NCBI GenBank assembly: GCA_029465975.1
Contig: CM055758.1
Location: 5,695,992 to 5,759,991 of the forward strand
Source of the DNA: Dallia pectoralis
Lineage: Eukaryota > Chordata > Actinopteri > Esociformes > Umbridae
DNA: 64,000 bases
Direction: 5' to 3'
The position numbers were made by a program, and so were the translations under genes. Of this stretch, positions 47,633 to 60,059 are shown in pieces (position 1 is the stretch's first letter; the number at the start of each line of letters is the position of its first letter). The notes beneath the pieces were generated by a model. That model did no database searches. It had not been told where the DNA came from and saw nothing but the letters and a program-made list of their open reading frames with translations.

Positions 47633-50600
47633 CTACGGAGACAAATCGTAAAGTTCAGTGTAAAAAGGTTTTGCAACAACAAGCCTTATCAAGAACAACA
47701 AAGAGTAGCTCAATAAACATATGTATGTCAAGGAATGACATTAATTTATTTTCAGATAATGTAAAAAAATAGAGAAAAAAGTACATTTTTGAAAAAATCC
47801 AAAGCTAGTTCCAATTTAATCTTTCGGGGAAAAGATATATACTTCGGCTCATTTAAAATTTGCTAATTGATTTAACACTAATATGAATCAGTTTTGTGCA
47901 TTAAAAAGATTACACAACATATTTGGGGAAACAAACATCACAGCAATGCAGATTTTGCATAGAAGAGAAATTCCAAGAAAAACCTATTTTGGTTTTGCCC
48001 AAAATGTTGCATGATGTTGTATATAACAGAAACAACTGTAGAACAAAAACAAACTATTTTTCCTTCAGACCCCTAATTGAAATTGTAACTAATTTCGTAA
48101 ATTTGTAAGACATCTTCATGATTTCAACTATTTTGAGGTGTTATTTGCCAGACAGGACTGTGTGCATGTGTGTGTATCTGTGTGCATTTATTATGTTTCC
48201 CAGACATCCTGATACTGAAAGGATTTTTTGAAAACATGGCCTTACATATTGTTTCTTTTTTCCTGCACATTTTCTTCGTCAGATATATTAGTCAGTTAAT
48301 AGTTGACATTCATGGGACAACAGTGAAAAGTCCGCCTCTCATTAAAATAAAACGAATGGTGAACCTATTAACATGGTTGGAATGTGTGTTGCCGGTAAAG
48401 ACTCACATAGTGCCTGAATTAGAATGACTGTCGTAAGTTTCCACCACATTCCACACAAACAGTCTTAGACTAAAACTATCCTGCTCTTAATCATTACGTT
48501 CAATATCTTTTGAGCACAAAACATGACTTTACTTCTTCAAAACTTGCGCCGTACACGAGAGATTTCTCTGTAAACCAAATGCTATTTCTTTGACTTTTAA
48601 ACACATTTTTGTCTTCCCTCACAAATTTGGCAAGTGAAGTTCTTTATTGTGGCCTTGCCTCATGGCAGCAACTCCCCAGCGGGTTCCGAAGAGATAAAGT
48701 TCCTGAATTTTCCCTCAAATGCACATGTCCACAAGCCGTTCCGCTTCAATCCCACGGTTGGCTCAAGCAGGAAGTATTATCCAGCATATATGGGCTTGGA
48801 GGACAGGAAATTCTCTTGTCATTAAACATGATTGAGATTGCCTGCGTCCAACATACCATGACAGGGCATCCCTGATCTATATAGGCACATGTACAGTATT
48901 GTTTATTGTCCGATTTCAATTTTTTGTTGCAATATATTAGAAAAAAACAAATACCAAAAAGATATACATTTAGTAGTATATAAAGTTAGATAGGTTAAGG
49001 CGTGGTCCTTGGCCTTCTACACTATTCAGGCTACCTGTAGGCTACATATTTTAATGCATATCGCAGACTGAGTAACATTCACGACAGCCAACATGCCAAT
49101 ATTGAGAAGTGTGCTGGTCTGTGCTATACACTTCCGTAAAACAAACAAAAATGATTAAAGTGTATACAGGAAAACACATGTTTAGTAGGACATTCTTTGG
49201 AAAATGAATCATTATTCAGATTCACTCAGTCCTCTGACTAACCCAGGCAAGCCACTTAATAAAAACATCCCATAAACCAAATACACACTGACACTTAAAA
49301 TGTGCCCCAAGAGAACAATCCTAGAAGCACCACAAGACAATTTTAGACATCAGCAATCTAATCAGCGTAACAAAGATTTTCGCTTCCTCTTCGTATGCAT
49401 GAGGCTAGACAGAATCGAGGGGGTGTGAGTAGTATTCATAAAGTACTTTAAAAATATATATGTATATATATTCTGTTTAAACATTTTCTGTGCGATGGCC
49501 TTACTTCTATGTAAGCATCAGAGTGCACAGATTATGTATAATGTGTGACAGCCCGTGGAGCACATTTTCAGTTCAGGCATTGCTCATCCACTGCACACAG
49601 AGCCTGTCTAACACAGTAAGGGCAATGAGGGCAGTTCTATGTTTCCTGAGGCACCAACAAATCAGTCTTTACCACCACCAAAGCACCCCCACACCTCCAC
49701 ATTGCCTCCACCACGCTTCACAGAAGGGTTCACACACTCCTCCAGCAACTTTTCATTTTATCTGCGCCTCACGGGATGTTCTTCTTTGTGATCGAAAAAC
49801 ACATGAAACTTTTTCTGCCCATAACACATTTTTCCAATGTTCTTTGGTTTTCATTGAGGTAAGCTTACACTACGGCGACAGCAGATTATACAACTGACAG
49901 ATTCTAGGACAAGTAATGAGTTATATGATACCCAGATCAACAGTGGTACCAGATAACCTGGTAGGACATAATTCACATCTCTAACCCAAACAAGCAAAGA
50001 TGGATTATCAATCTCAACCTCATACAGGTACATTGCCTCAGTACACCAACCGTCTAAAACAAAGCTGCCATTGTCCTAGCAAGGTGGCTTTGTCCAGGGA
50101 TTGGTGACTGAACTGCATTACTGAGAGGGCAAAAAATGGAAATGTAATTACTAGAAAACCGAGGGTCCTTGAGACCATAGCAATTTGTGTGCACCATCGT
50201 GGGTACAAAAACTACTACTGTCTGTCTATTACATTAAGTCAAGGCCAAAATGTGCTCTAAAGATTTGACAGAAAATAACATCTGGTTTAGAAAGATAATT
50301 TAAGATAAAAGTCCTGGGTGTTCCCTATGATGGTCATTTCTAACATGGGATTTAACTGCAGATATGGCGTGTAGCATTGTTAGTACTACTTGCTGACTAA
50401 TCAACACCAAGTCAAACTATTCAATAAGGCAACACTTTGCAGAGCATTCCAGTGACCTCACTAATGTTTGTAATAAGTGAGATACAATCTCAATATGACG
50501 TCAAAGTAATAAGTCGATATAGTGATGTAACAGTTTGACAAATCACTGCACATGTTCTTACTATTGGGTTATTAAAGAGATATGGTTCAGGTTTTCAATG

Positions 50601-51556
50601 TGTAGGATCTGGATTACACAAGTCTGGATTACATCAGTCATGACTGCATTGTGCACAGAAATAGAATGAACAGACATTTTCACATTCCATTGTGTGTACG
50701 TTTTATCTTGTAATGAGTAGAATCGAAATAGAGTACTTTTGGAAATACCTGCCTAGATGACACAAAGGACACAGTCTTGAGCATTGACAGGTGTGTATTT
50801 GTAGACATACAGTCCGGTTTGTCATTGGTTCAGCTCCCTAGGCAGCTAAGCTGTTCCTAGCTGTTTCACAACATAAAATGGTCATTCATTCAGAAAATAA
50901 GAACAGTCTACTATTTTCCATAGACAGTATCGCATTAAATCGCGTTACATTATATGGAGAAACCATCTCTTTGACACAGTAGAATTGTAACACTGTGAGA
51001 ATTTAACATACAGTTATACAATTGCACATGTACAGTAGACGTACGAAACAATTTGTGTAATAATCATAATAACGAAACAACCAAAACGGTGTGGCATTGG
51101 GCATTTTGTAATCAACAATTCACAAGCGTTAGTTTAGAAACATAAAGGTGTCGACAAGGATCCATACTAAAACAGAAACAAATCCAATACGCAGGCTAAT
51201 TGTGAGTTTTCCCCGCAAAGTGTATGTACATCCCAAGTATTTCAACGTAACTGGTCGTTACGACATGTCTTTTAATCAGTGTATTTGTACGGCGGCTGAC
51301 CCGCAAACTTATTACCGGTATATGTAATCACTTAGGACGACTCCCCAGCACCGCATGTCGTCCATACCCAGTCTTATGTCGACTACCCAGATACCCAATC
51401 AACACCCCTGGTGACGCTATTACGATGTCATAACCGACACACCGGAGTCTAAATGTCTCCAAAACGCGCGGACTAAGAACCATAACGACAGTTCCTCCTA
51501 AACGTACCGTGATTAAGATTATAATAGCGTATTTTATTTATTTAGCCCGTACTTAC
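47633..51556. other. lrrc8a 5' intron (presumed)
   Basis: About 3.9 kb, AT-rich, with no coding evidence on either strand. It holds one Tc1-like fragment near 49.7 kb. Its status as an intron rests on the acceptor at 47633 and the donor at 51556. Confidence 0.5.
49605..49865. mobile_element. Tc1/mariner-like transposon fragment
   Basis: Contains CACATTGCCTCCACCACGCT...TCACAGAAGGGTTC and GGGATGTTCTTCTTTGTGAT, which resemble (from memory) the antisense of a fish Tc1-like transposase region (…GCCTCCACCATGCTTCAC…GTTCTTTGG…). No terminal inverted repeats were found and there is no open frame. Confidence 0.4.
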
Positions 51557-51740
51557 CTAGTGTGTTACAGTACATGTCTACCATCAGCCCTTCCGCACAC
51601 GAGTGATACATTTCTCCAACGTCTCACCGGAGGCCAATGTGCAGGTTCACGCGCATCCCATTCGCAGGCGGCGGCAGCGGCAAACCGAGAAGTCTCGAGG
51701 AGCGCAGTTGTCCGTCTCCACCCCGGAAGTTGGGTCACAA
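51557..51740 (-). promoter_or_regulatory. lrrc8a: Probable lrrc8a noncoding first exon and promoter
   Basis: CpG-rich island in AT-rich surroundings. On the minus strand a TTTATATGG TATA-like box sits at about 51760-51768, roughly 30 bp before the presumed start. A strong donor CACACTAG|GTAAGT ends the exon at 51557, which matches the acceptor just upstream of the lrrc8a ATG. Transcript data are absent, so the assignment is inference. Confidence 0.45.
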
Positions 51741-52479
51741 TAGCAGTTCGAGCACGCCATATAAAGGGCGCGCGCGCTCCGACGCCATCACAACGGCACA
51801 CACTGCGGCTGCACTTGTGTGCGTCAAACGTACAGTGCGCGCTGCAGATACGCAGATTACCCAAGTTTTTGTATGTAATCATCGCGAACTGGATGAGGAG
51901 TAATTTGTGGACGGTCTCTACTGACGAAAATCCCCGGGGCCATTTAGTTCTGCTACGTAGCACACACTGTCGCCCCTAATGCACTGGCCTAATCAATTGC
52001 GTAACTATATGAACTATGTAACATACTTCATTGGAACGATTGTCAATGCATATAATTCATAATCATTCGGCTGACCATGCTAAACGTGCTGGAACTTCCA
52101 AACCTTAACCTATAGCCAACGAATCATAGTAGTTATCAGGGCTGATGCAAGGAATCCCTGGCCCCCTAAAAATATATATGGTTGGCCCTCTCACAGAGAG
52201 ATGGATGACACTGATGTCAAGCCAGGGCCCTGTGAATCAGACCCACCTTTCCCTGCATTAGCTACGGCTCTGGCAGTCATTCATGTGTTTGCAGTGACTT
52301 ACAAAAAACAGATCCTCATGAACAAACCAAAAGCATCATAGAATTATACTTAAACATAACCACACCCTAACCGAGAGTTATCAGTGCTTCACTTGGCAGG
52401 AAATACTATGACAACCTTTCCAGTTATCATTAACAACATAAATTAGCTCTTTATTTTCCCACTCATCCTACAAAATGCA
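51741..52479. other. Intergenic stretch
   Basis: Upper part of the CpG island (to about 51960), then AT-rich sequence up to the stop codon of the next minus-strand gene. No gene seen. It probably holds that gene's 3' UTR. Confidence 0.5.
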
Positions 52480-55400
52480 CTACAATTTGGGAACATTTTC
52501 TACGTCAATATTGGAGAGCACTTTGATGTGTTTGGGCATGGCCACGATAATCTCCACCCCCGCCATCTTTCTCTTCCCCTTGTGGGTGAGCGGCGTCGTC
52601 TGGCTATTAGTGTCCTGATGAACCACCATGCTCTCACTACGGGTCTGCAGAATGGCCGTCTTCTGCTTGAGCTCCTGTAGAAAGTCAACGTCCCTGATGT
52701 GGCCTACACTCTCCATTATGGATGTGAGTCTGGCCACACACTCCCTCTGCAGTTCTTCTCTCTCCTGTGTCGCCGGCGAGGCCTGTGAAAGCTGTGGCGC
52801 TTGAGGAGACGGTGCTTCTTCAGGCCCCTCCCACTCACAACAGGAGCCCGGGAGACCCGGCGAGGGGCGCAACACTCCGTCCTCCGTCTCGTCCTTTGTC
52901 GTCATGGTGATCTCTTCTGTATGTGGATGCAGCATGAGCAGCGGGTGGTCTCTATATTTGGGACAGAGGTGCTCCCAGGTCCAGCCAGGCTCAGACCTGA
53001 ACACCTGGCAGAAGTGTTTGCAGGGCAGCCACTGGTTCCCCCACGCCTTACACTCACAGCTGGGCCAGGCGGACTCTGAGCCGAAGCGGACCGCGTAGGA
53101 CCGCCCCGACACAGCCTCCGTCTGGCTCGTCACCCTGAAGGTACCGGAGTCGGAGGCCTGCTCCACCACGATGCCGGAGTCCTGCTCCACCACGATGCCG
53201 GAGTCCTGCTCTGCGGCGGACATGGAGTCCATCACGTGGGCTACGACGCTCCGGGGACGGTGCCACAGGAAGGGAGGCACGGCGGAGTCTGGGCTGTAAT
53301 CACTACAGGACTGGCTGTTGAGATCCATGTACCTGTGGGTTTAGGGAGGGTTGAAAGGACTTAGATGAAACACCGTTAAATTCTGAATAAACAATGTGAA
53401 GCTCTATATGTTTTGAGACCTATATTGAGATTGAAATTTGACTTGTATTGAGATTCACATTCCTTGGCTAAGCTACTAGCGCTGAGCAATTAACTAATTT
53501 GATTTGTGTGATTAAATAAATTTAACCAACAGTACATTGAATTACTTTGCTGATACCTCCAGCAAGTTATATTAACAAAGTGGATTACAGACAGTAACAG
53601 ACGTTCTACTTAGAGGCTGCGTTTGCCATGGTCTGCCACTGCCTATGGTTTTGACCGCATTTAGTGACTCTCCACACTGAATTCTGCGAGTCCACTTTCC
53701 CTTTAAATATGTTTTTTTTTAAACACAGCACCACTCAGGGTTGTGCTATTTCAGCTTACCACCAGGAAGAAGACAGTTGATGCCTCTGGAGAGTTTTTCG
53801 GAAGATTAAAAGTTAAACTGCAATTCTGCTACACCCATAAAATACAAACAAAAACCACAAAAACCAAAATCCCAATTCTATTCTACTCTTTTTCCGTCAT
53901 GTAGCAGACGCACGTATCCAGGGAAACTGATATGTTCTATGTAATACTAAAAATAACAACTTAAATACATTTTTTTCAACGCAAAGTAACTGAACAAAAG
54001 CACACACATTTGATGGCAAATACTATCCTCAAATTATCGTACCTTTGGTGCATCTGTGGGATGTAGCTGTCCACAACAAACTGCAACATTTGGCTCAAGG
54101 TGTCTTTTTTATGGACCTTCATGTCGTTGTGTGTAAAAAACTTGCCCTGCATCTCCAGACCACCATTTACCACAGAGACGAAGTTGACAATGTTTGCCCT
54201 CGCGGCGTTCGCCCATCTCTGAATGAACAAAAAACAAACACGAGAGCATATAGCTAACCCTGTTTTGTGTTAAAAATAGACAATGGCTGATATTCAGAGG
54301 TAGCTATATATGGTGAGTAAAAAGATACTTCTGGCAACATTTACTACCGTTGTTCAATCATGTGGTCAGCTTTCGGATTAAGGCACCCGTGAGCAGCTGA
54401 TCTGAGATCTGTTTTCCCTTGAATGAACCTGACCTTTGTTAACACCGAGGTAAAGACAGAACTGGTCCTGGACATTCCCAGGTGCCCCTTTGATGGAACT
54501 AATTGGCATGTGCACTACGAACCTTCTCCTCGAACAGCCACTTATTAGTGAACCAGTTCTTGAAGAGTTGTCTCTTCTCCTGCCAGATGAGACTCTGCTT
54601 CAGGCGTTCTACTGCCCCCTGGTATTGCTCCCTGGTCAGGGCTTCGGCTATGGCCTTCATCATAGTGAATATTCCCTGCGGGTTTGTGATTGCCCGGGAT
54701 CGATTGCTCAGCCACTTGGTCCAGGTTCTCTCACGCAGGTGATCGCTAAACACGGCCTGAGCTCCTGAGGTTGGATAAAGCAATAGACCATTATTACAGA
54801 CTGTTACCCTGTCTTACTAGAAGTCAGAAACGGACACAGCCGTGTTGTTAGCGCTAGCGCTTCACGAGGCTAGCTGGCGCCACCACAGTTCACCTTTGAA
54901 TGTAGCCTCCACCGCCTGGATCTCTACAGCGCAGTGTTCCGTGAGGACATGAGCGGGGCACCAGCCGCGGTTCCACTGCCGGAAAACCCTTAGCGCCTCC
55001 CCCAGGGTTTCCACACTCTTAGACTGCACGACAAACAGGCCCACGGGTATCAAGCTCACATTGGTACGCACACACAGGAAGAAGAGTGGCAGGGGGAAGC
55101 GTGTCCTCTTGTAGGCCGCGTCCAGGAAGCACACCTCTCTGCCGTACCGCCGGATCAGCTGGCGCTGCCAGTCAGTCTGGTAGCACAGCAGAAGGTTCTT
55201 GCACTCCCATTGGACCCTCAGCAGGAAGTTGGTTCTAGGAGCGTCCGCCTTCCAATTCTCTGACAATGTCTAAGGGGTGAGACCAAGGTTGGGGTCAGGT
55301 TGGGGTCACAGAACTGTTTATGTGTTCATGAATAATAAGCAGCAAATTCATGTACCTATTAAAATATATTTAGGCATTTTGAAGCTTTATTTGACAGGAA

Positions 55401-58400
55401 AGGGTGGAAAGACTCCAGGAAGTTGTGGTCTGACACAAGCCAAAGAGAATCAGGAGGGGAAACTGAACAGTGTTTTTAGAAGCCAGACTGGTGGCCAGTG
55501 GGGGGTGAATGTCACCAAAATTAAACAGCAGAGCTACAAGAACATGTCAAAAACATCTGGAGAGAAAGACCAAAGCAATGCAAGCCATGTTGGCTGCTGT
55601 AGTGAAGCAGAATGACAAGCAGCTGAACAGGGCAGACCACCCAAAGCCGGTCTTCTTTGCTAATTTAGTTTGAACCGTTGTCCACTTCAATACCGAATTC
55701 TTTACTGGGCTACATGAATGTTATAATCGCTAGCCCTGTTGTACAGACAAAGTGGTCTGCTAGATTCTGTGGTTTGGATTAGCAAAGAAACACAGCCGTT
55801 GGTGATTCTACTGTTCAGTGGTAACAGCAATTACATTTTTGTCAATGAGCAGGAGCTGTGATGTTATCTGGAATATTATTTTAGAAGCTAAAATTTCAGA
55901 GGTTCGGGGAAAATGACCCGTGAGTTTCCCTCCCGTAGGCACGATTTTTGATGATGTCAATAAAAATGTCCAGTGACTTTCTGCTCTCCACTATGTGTGT
56001 AAACGCCACAGGGCTGTTTAAATTACTGGATCCCTGAGCGTAGACGTTAATGACACCTGACGTATTTTAAATCACACCTTTCTAAGAATCAGCTAACCAA
56101 TTCCAGTTACAGCTACTGGTCAGTGGAAGGACATAGTGACTCATTGACACCCAGTGGTTGTTGTGTCACCCATTGGGCCACTGCTGTGAAATGTGCCCTT
56201 TGTCACCGTTTAAATGCAATACGTTGCTCCAAATAGAGGCAGGACCCGAGCAGAAACCTGTTTGAGAGATCATTGGTTAGTGGATTAAGCCAATGCATAA
56301 CGCCCCAAGAGTTTGTCCCAGCTTTTCTATTGGCTTGCAGAGAACAAGCCTGAATCATTGTTCCACCAGATTCGTTGAGCACTTTGGAACGGTCGTCAGT
56401 TACAACCATGCTGTTCACCCACAGCGTTTAAACAAACTGAGACGACAACACATGGCTCAAATGGATAACAAATACAATATCAGATTCATATCTAGGATAG
56501 TGCACTGTTCTCACCAGCAGGTTGACCAGGTCTATTTTGCTGTAGTGTTCCTCCGCGATGACCTGTGCCACAGCGGCTTGGATGGTTTTCTCTGTGGGGA
56601 AGAAGCACCGGAGCGGCGGCGGGGTCGTGTCTCGGAACAGCTCAGTCCGCACGTACTGGAGCATGTGGTTCTTCACCTCCTTCACCCTCCGTACGCCCTG
56701 CTGGACCACCGTTCGGATGTAACATTTCACCCTGTCATCCATTTCATCAGCTCCCTGGAAGAGAATGTAGAGTTACTCACTATTACAGGGTTATGTGATT
56801 GTCCCATCTAACTATCAAGTAAGGCCAAACACTGACCCTAATAACTGTTTTAGGGTTAGACACTTTTTGTAATGGTGCAGGGAATTTTATGAGGCTACGT
56901 TTTTACGACATTGGTACACCAAAAACACAACCAGGCATACAATATACTGACAATGTAGCTTGAGAAAATACAGTCCAATCCAACAGATCACACAGTAATA
57001 TTAGGATAATATTGATAGAAGCACCTCTCCTATAGGATGGCCCTTGTGGTCACCGACTCTGGGTATTTTCAGGAAATACAGCATCTTCCACTGGACCGAA
57101 GTTGGGTCTGTCTGGAGAGCTTGTTTAATGGAAATAGACATGACTCTCCTCAACCGTGACGTGTCCTTCTCCAACTGGGACACACACACACACACACACC
57201 AAGTACCCTTTAATAATCAAATTTATTTTTAACAGTTTGATTGTGTCACATGTGTACCTTAAATCCAGGGAACTTGACAATCCGGCTGATTGTGACTACA
57301 GCAGGACATGCTACCTTCTTGGTTTTCAGCAATAGGTTTCTTTTTGACTTGCCATATTTTTCCTGCAAGGTCAACATGATTGACAGGTAAGAGTGGGCAT
57401 GTTTAGATGGTACCACACAACCAGAAGCATTGATGGAACCAGAGTGTTGTTCTAAAAATGACCCTTCACATCTTCTCCACTTCACCTGTATCCCGTTGAT
57501 TACCACAGCAAAAGAACAAGTACTCGAGAACAACACAATCAAAATAAAGATGGTTGAATGATGCCCACATCTCCTTTAACAAAAACCTATCCATCTTTCT
57601 CACGTTAATGCCAAATAAAGCACACAAATGGCTGGTGACAATAGCGTCATGTGTAACGTGTAACCATGGTTAAGCCCTTACAGCTCCACACAAAACATCA
57701 ATCACATGGAAAACAGTGTTCAGATAATATCATAGATATTGATATAATAAATATTGATATAATAGATATTGGCACCCGTTGAGCCTCCAGATATTGCCTC
57801 TTCTTGACTCCGCACTTCCCCCGGCCACGATGGCATCCCATCAGCTTGTGTCCGATGAACATGAAGGGTACGCCATCAAACGGGATACACGGAGTACCCT
57901 TCCCGTACTTCCATTCCCAGTACAGCCTGATCTTGTGGTCCTGGGGTTTCCAACCTGTTTAGTGCAAACATTTTTAAAGAGCCATGAATCCAAGGGTGTG
58001 TCCGTTGGATTCAATTTACCTCACATGTATCAAACAGAACAAACGGAAAGGCAAAGAACGTTGCACAATCTCTAGAATTTAAATCTACATTTTAGTTTTT
58101 TTTAAGTGCAGGCTTAGCAACTGATTACATTTAATTCATAATAAGCCAAAACATAATGACCAACTATGTAATATGTTGTTTGTTCTCCACGTGGCACCAA
58201 AACAACTCCGACCAGCCAAGACATGGACCCTGAAGGTGTCCTGTGGTATCTGGCATCAAGCAGGTCCTTCAAGTCCTGTAAGTTGGATCGCACTAGTTGG
58301 ACCAGCACATCCTATAGATGCTCAATCAGATTGAGATCTGGGGAATTTAAACTGGGGAACTCTTCTTCATCACGCGAGCACGGCCGTTCACATGATGTAA

Positions 58401-59245
58401 AAGGAAAACAGGACTTATTGGACCAGACGACCTTCCTAACTTAGGCCAACATGGGCGTTTGGACCGGTCTAGGGCAACACGGCCTCAAAAGCTGCCATGT
58501 GCGAAGCACAAACATCAAGTACATTTTCGGAGACTTGTGCCACAGTAGACATTCTATTGTTTTGGACCAGACGGGATAGCCTTCTTTAACATTGCACATC
58601 AATGAGCCTTATGAGCCCAACACCATGGCGCCGGTTTGTGGTTTGTCCTTCCTTGGACCACTGTTCGTGGTTACTCACCGCTGCCTTGCAGTTTCAGAGA
58701 TGTTCCCACACAAAGTCGTTGGGCCATAACAATTTGGTTAAGATTGGTTAAAATATCTTCTGTCTTTACTCAGACCATTTCTCCTGCATTCAACACAGGG
58801 ACTACCCAGACCATGACATGTGTCCTTGTTAGGAGATGGTCAACCTTATTTGCTTCACCTGTAAGTTATCATTATGTTTTGGCTCATCAATTTATAACGC
58901 TATTAAATATACTATAATAGGTACCTGAAAATAGCAAGCTACAGAATATGAATCAATGAAAAACCAAGCGAAGTGCATGGGTAGCTAGTAGTATGGAATT
59001 ACAAGGACTAAAAGACAGATACGTCAATGCTGACAGGTCGACGGTCCGCAGCTGGATCAAAGCAAGTTTTAGCAACAACAACACACTCTAACACGTCTAA
59101 CTAACGATAGGTTGCTTACTGTACCTTGGTCATTGAAGCGCTTCTGCACACGGTATGAGATATATTTCACACAGGTTGCTTCTTCTAGGTGTGATATATG
59201 CTTATTGACCTCTTCGATTGTTTCAAAAACAGTTTCATTGTTCAT
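52480..59245 (-). CDS. CARF-like / MULE-transposase-like / SWIM zinc-finger protein, nine exons
   Basis: Exons: 59245-59125, 57954-57776, 57362-57258, 57174-57025, 56754-56515, 55269-54894, 54764-54523, 54218-54043, 53332-52480. All phases fit, giving an uninterrupted 813-aa protein. The N-terminal third has TPCIPFDGVPFMFIGHKL, a Cys/Arg-rich GCHRGRGKCGVKKRQYLEAQ, then KKVACPAVVTISRIVKFPGF and GDHKGHPIGE. These are reminiscent of the CARF (ALS2CR8) DNA-binding region (recognised from memory). Residues ~310-430 look like a MULE transposase RNase-H core: FLDAAYKRTRFPLPLFFL carries the first Asp (D315), but the expected second Asp motif reads TEHCAVEIQAVEATF. The conserved CxxH block is reduced to FSDHLRERTW. 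A SWIM finger, CxCx(9)CxH, sits at C622, C624, C634, H636. The C-terminus is low-complexity acidic/Pro-rich. Function is unknown; a DNA-binding regulator is an inference. It shares a divergent promoter with dnlz. The weakest splice sites are the donors at 57775 and 54522. Confidence 0.82.
58120..58890 (-). mobile_element. Tc1/mariner-like DNA transposon, degraded and internally deleted
   Basis: Perfect 16-bp terminal inverted repeats AGCCAAAACATAATGA at 58144-58159 and 58869-58884 (reverse complement). Inside are GAAGGTGTCCTGTGGTATCT, GGTCCTTCAAGTCCTGTAAG, CAATCAGATTGAGATCTGGG, TCCTTCCTTGGACCACTGTT. From memory these match the antisense of a common fish Tc1-like transposase, but are compressed and frameshifted. 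It sits in intron 1 of the SWIM-finger gene. Confidence 0.75.
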
Positions 59246-59582
59246 TTTTGCTTACTAGCTTTCACCATTTTATTGGAATAGTTATTAAAATGCAAAAAAA
59301 CGCAACAAAGTAAGTCGCGCGATTGCAACGCTAAACTGTAAGCAGTAATGTCTCGTTGATTTTGTTGCTTCACTTACGGATCAGAAGACCCGCCTTCATC
59401 AATGTCTGGTTTCTAATTGGTTTAACGCGATATCCGTCACCAACATGTAAACAAACGCTTGGTTTCAGACAGAAGCCAATCAACTATGTCATCATAATGC
59501 GACTCATCCACGTTGATGACAACAAAGTCGCAGAAGCTTGACTGTACTGAATTTAAAATATTTTCTTAGCATTTTGACTAAA
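59246..59582. promoter_or_regulatory. Divergent promoter between the SWIM-finger gene and dnlz
   Basis: Only 337 bp separate the two start codons on opposite strands. CCAAT boxes are seen as ATTGG at 59416-59420 and CCAAT near 59476-59480. A CG-containing patch GTCGCGCGATTG lies near 59313. No TATA box. Confidence 0.55.
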
Positions 59583-60014
59583 ATGTTTCCACAGAATATC
59601 ACTCGGATTACGTATCGCGTTTTTCGGGAATGTCATAGAAGTTATACTTTATCGCCATCCTGGTCTCAGCTGTCAATGCGAAGACTACTGCATGTACAGC
59701 CTATTTCATCAGAAGTCAGTCAAAGCTCCACTTCACATACAGGATACCGCAGTGGTTCGACTCTGCCAATTGATTTGTGCCAGTTTCGAAGAGATGTCAC
59801 TAAAAATAAAGGATTCTCCACCACGGCACACGTCAGCAACAATGCTATTGGAAAGGTTAAATCAGTGCATTACCATCTGATTTACACATGCAAGGTAACT
59901 GGTGAGCTTTTAAAATGTTTTTACGATGTGACAGTCCGCCATCCTCTGGCTCCTGGGCTTTGTAAGGGGTTAAAGCACCGCATTACACAGCAGTGTAGGT
60001 TCGAGTTTTGAACT

Positions 60015-60059
<45 letters not shown>

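Noticed and set aside
49490..49897. Plus-strand frame of 135 codons
   Set aside because: It overlaps a Tc1-like fragment read in the wrong sense, with no splice or homology support.
51509..51979. Plus- and minus-strand open frames in the CpG island
   Set aside because: GC-rich sequence lacks stop codons by composition. No domain is seen, and the region is better explained as the lrrc8a promoter and first exon.
55620..55800. Possible long hairpin in a SWIM-gene intron
   Set aside because: Two inverted pairs (GCAGACCAC/GTGGTCTGC and TTCTTTGCTAAT/ATTAGCAAAGAA) exist, but they are in the wrong order to nest, so no single stable hairpin forms.
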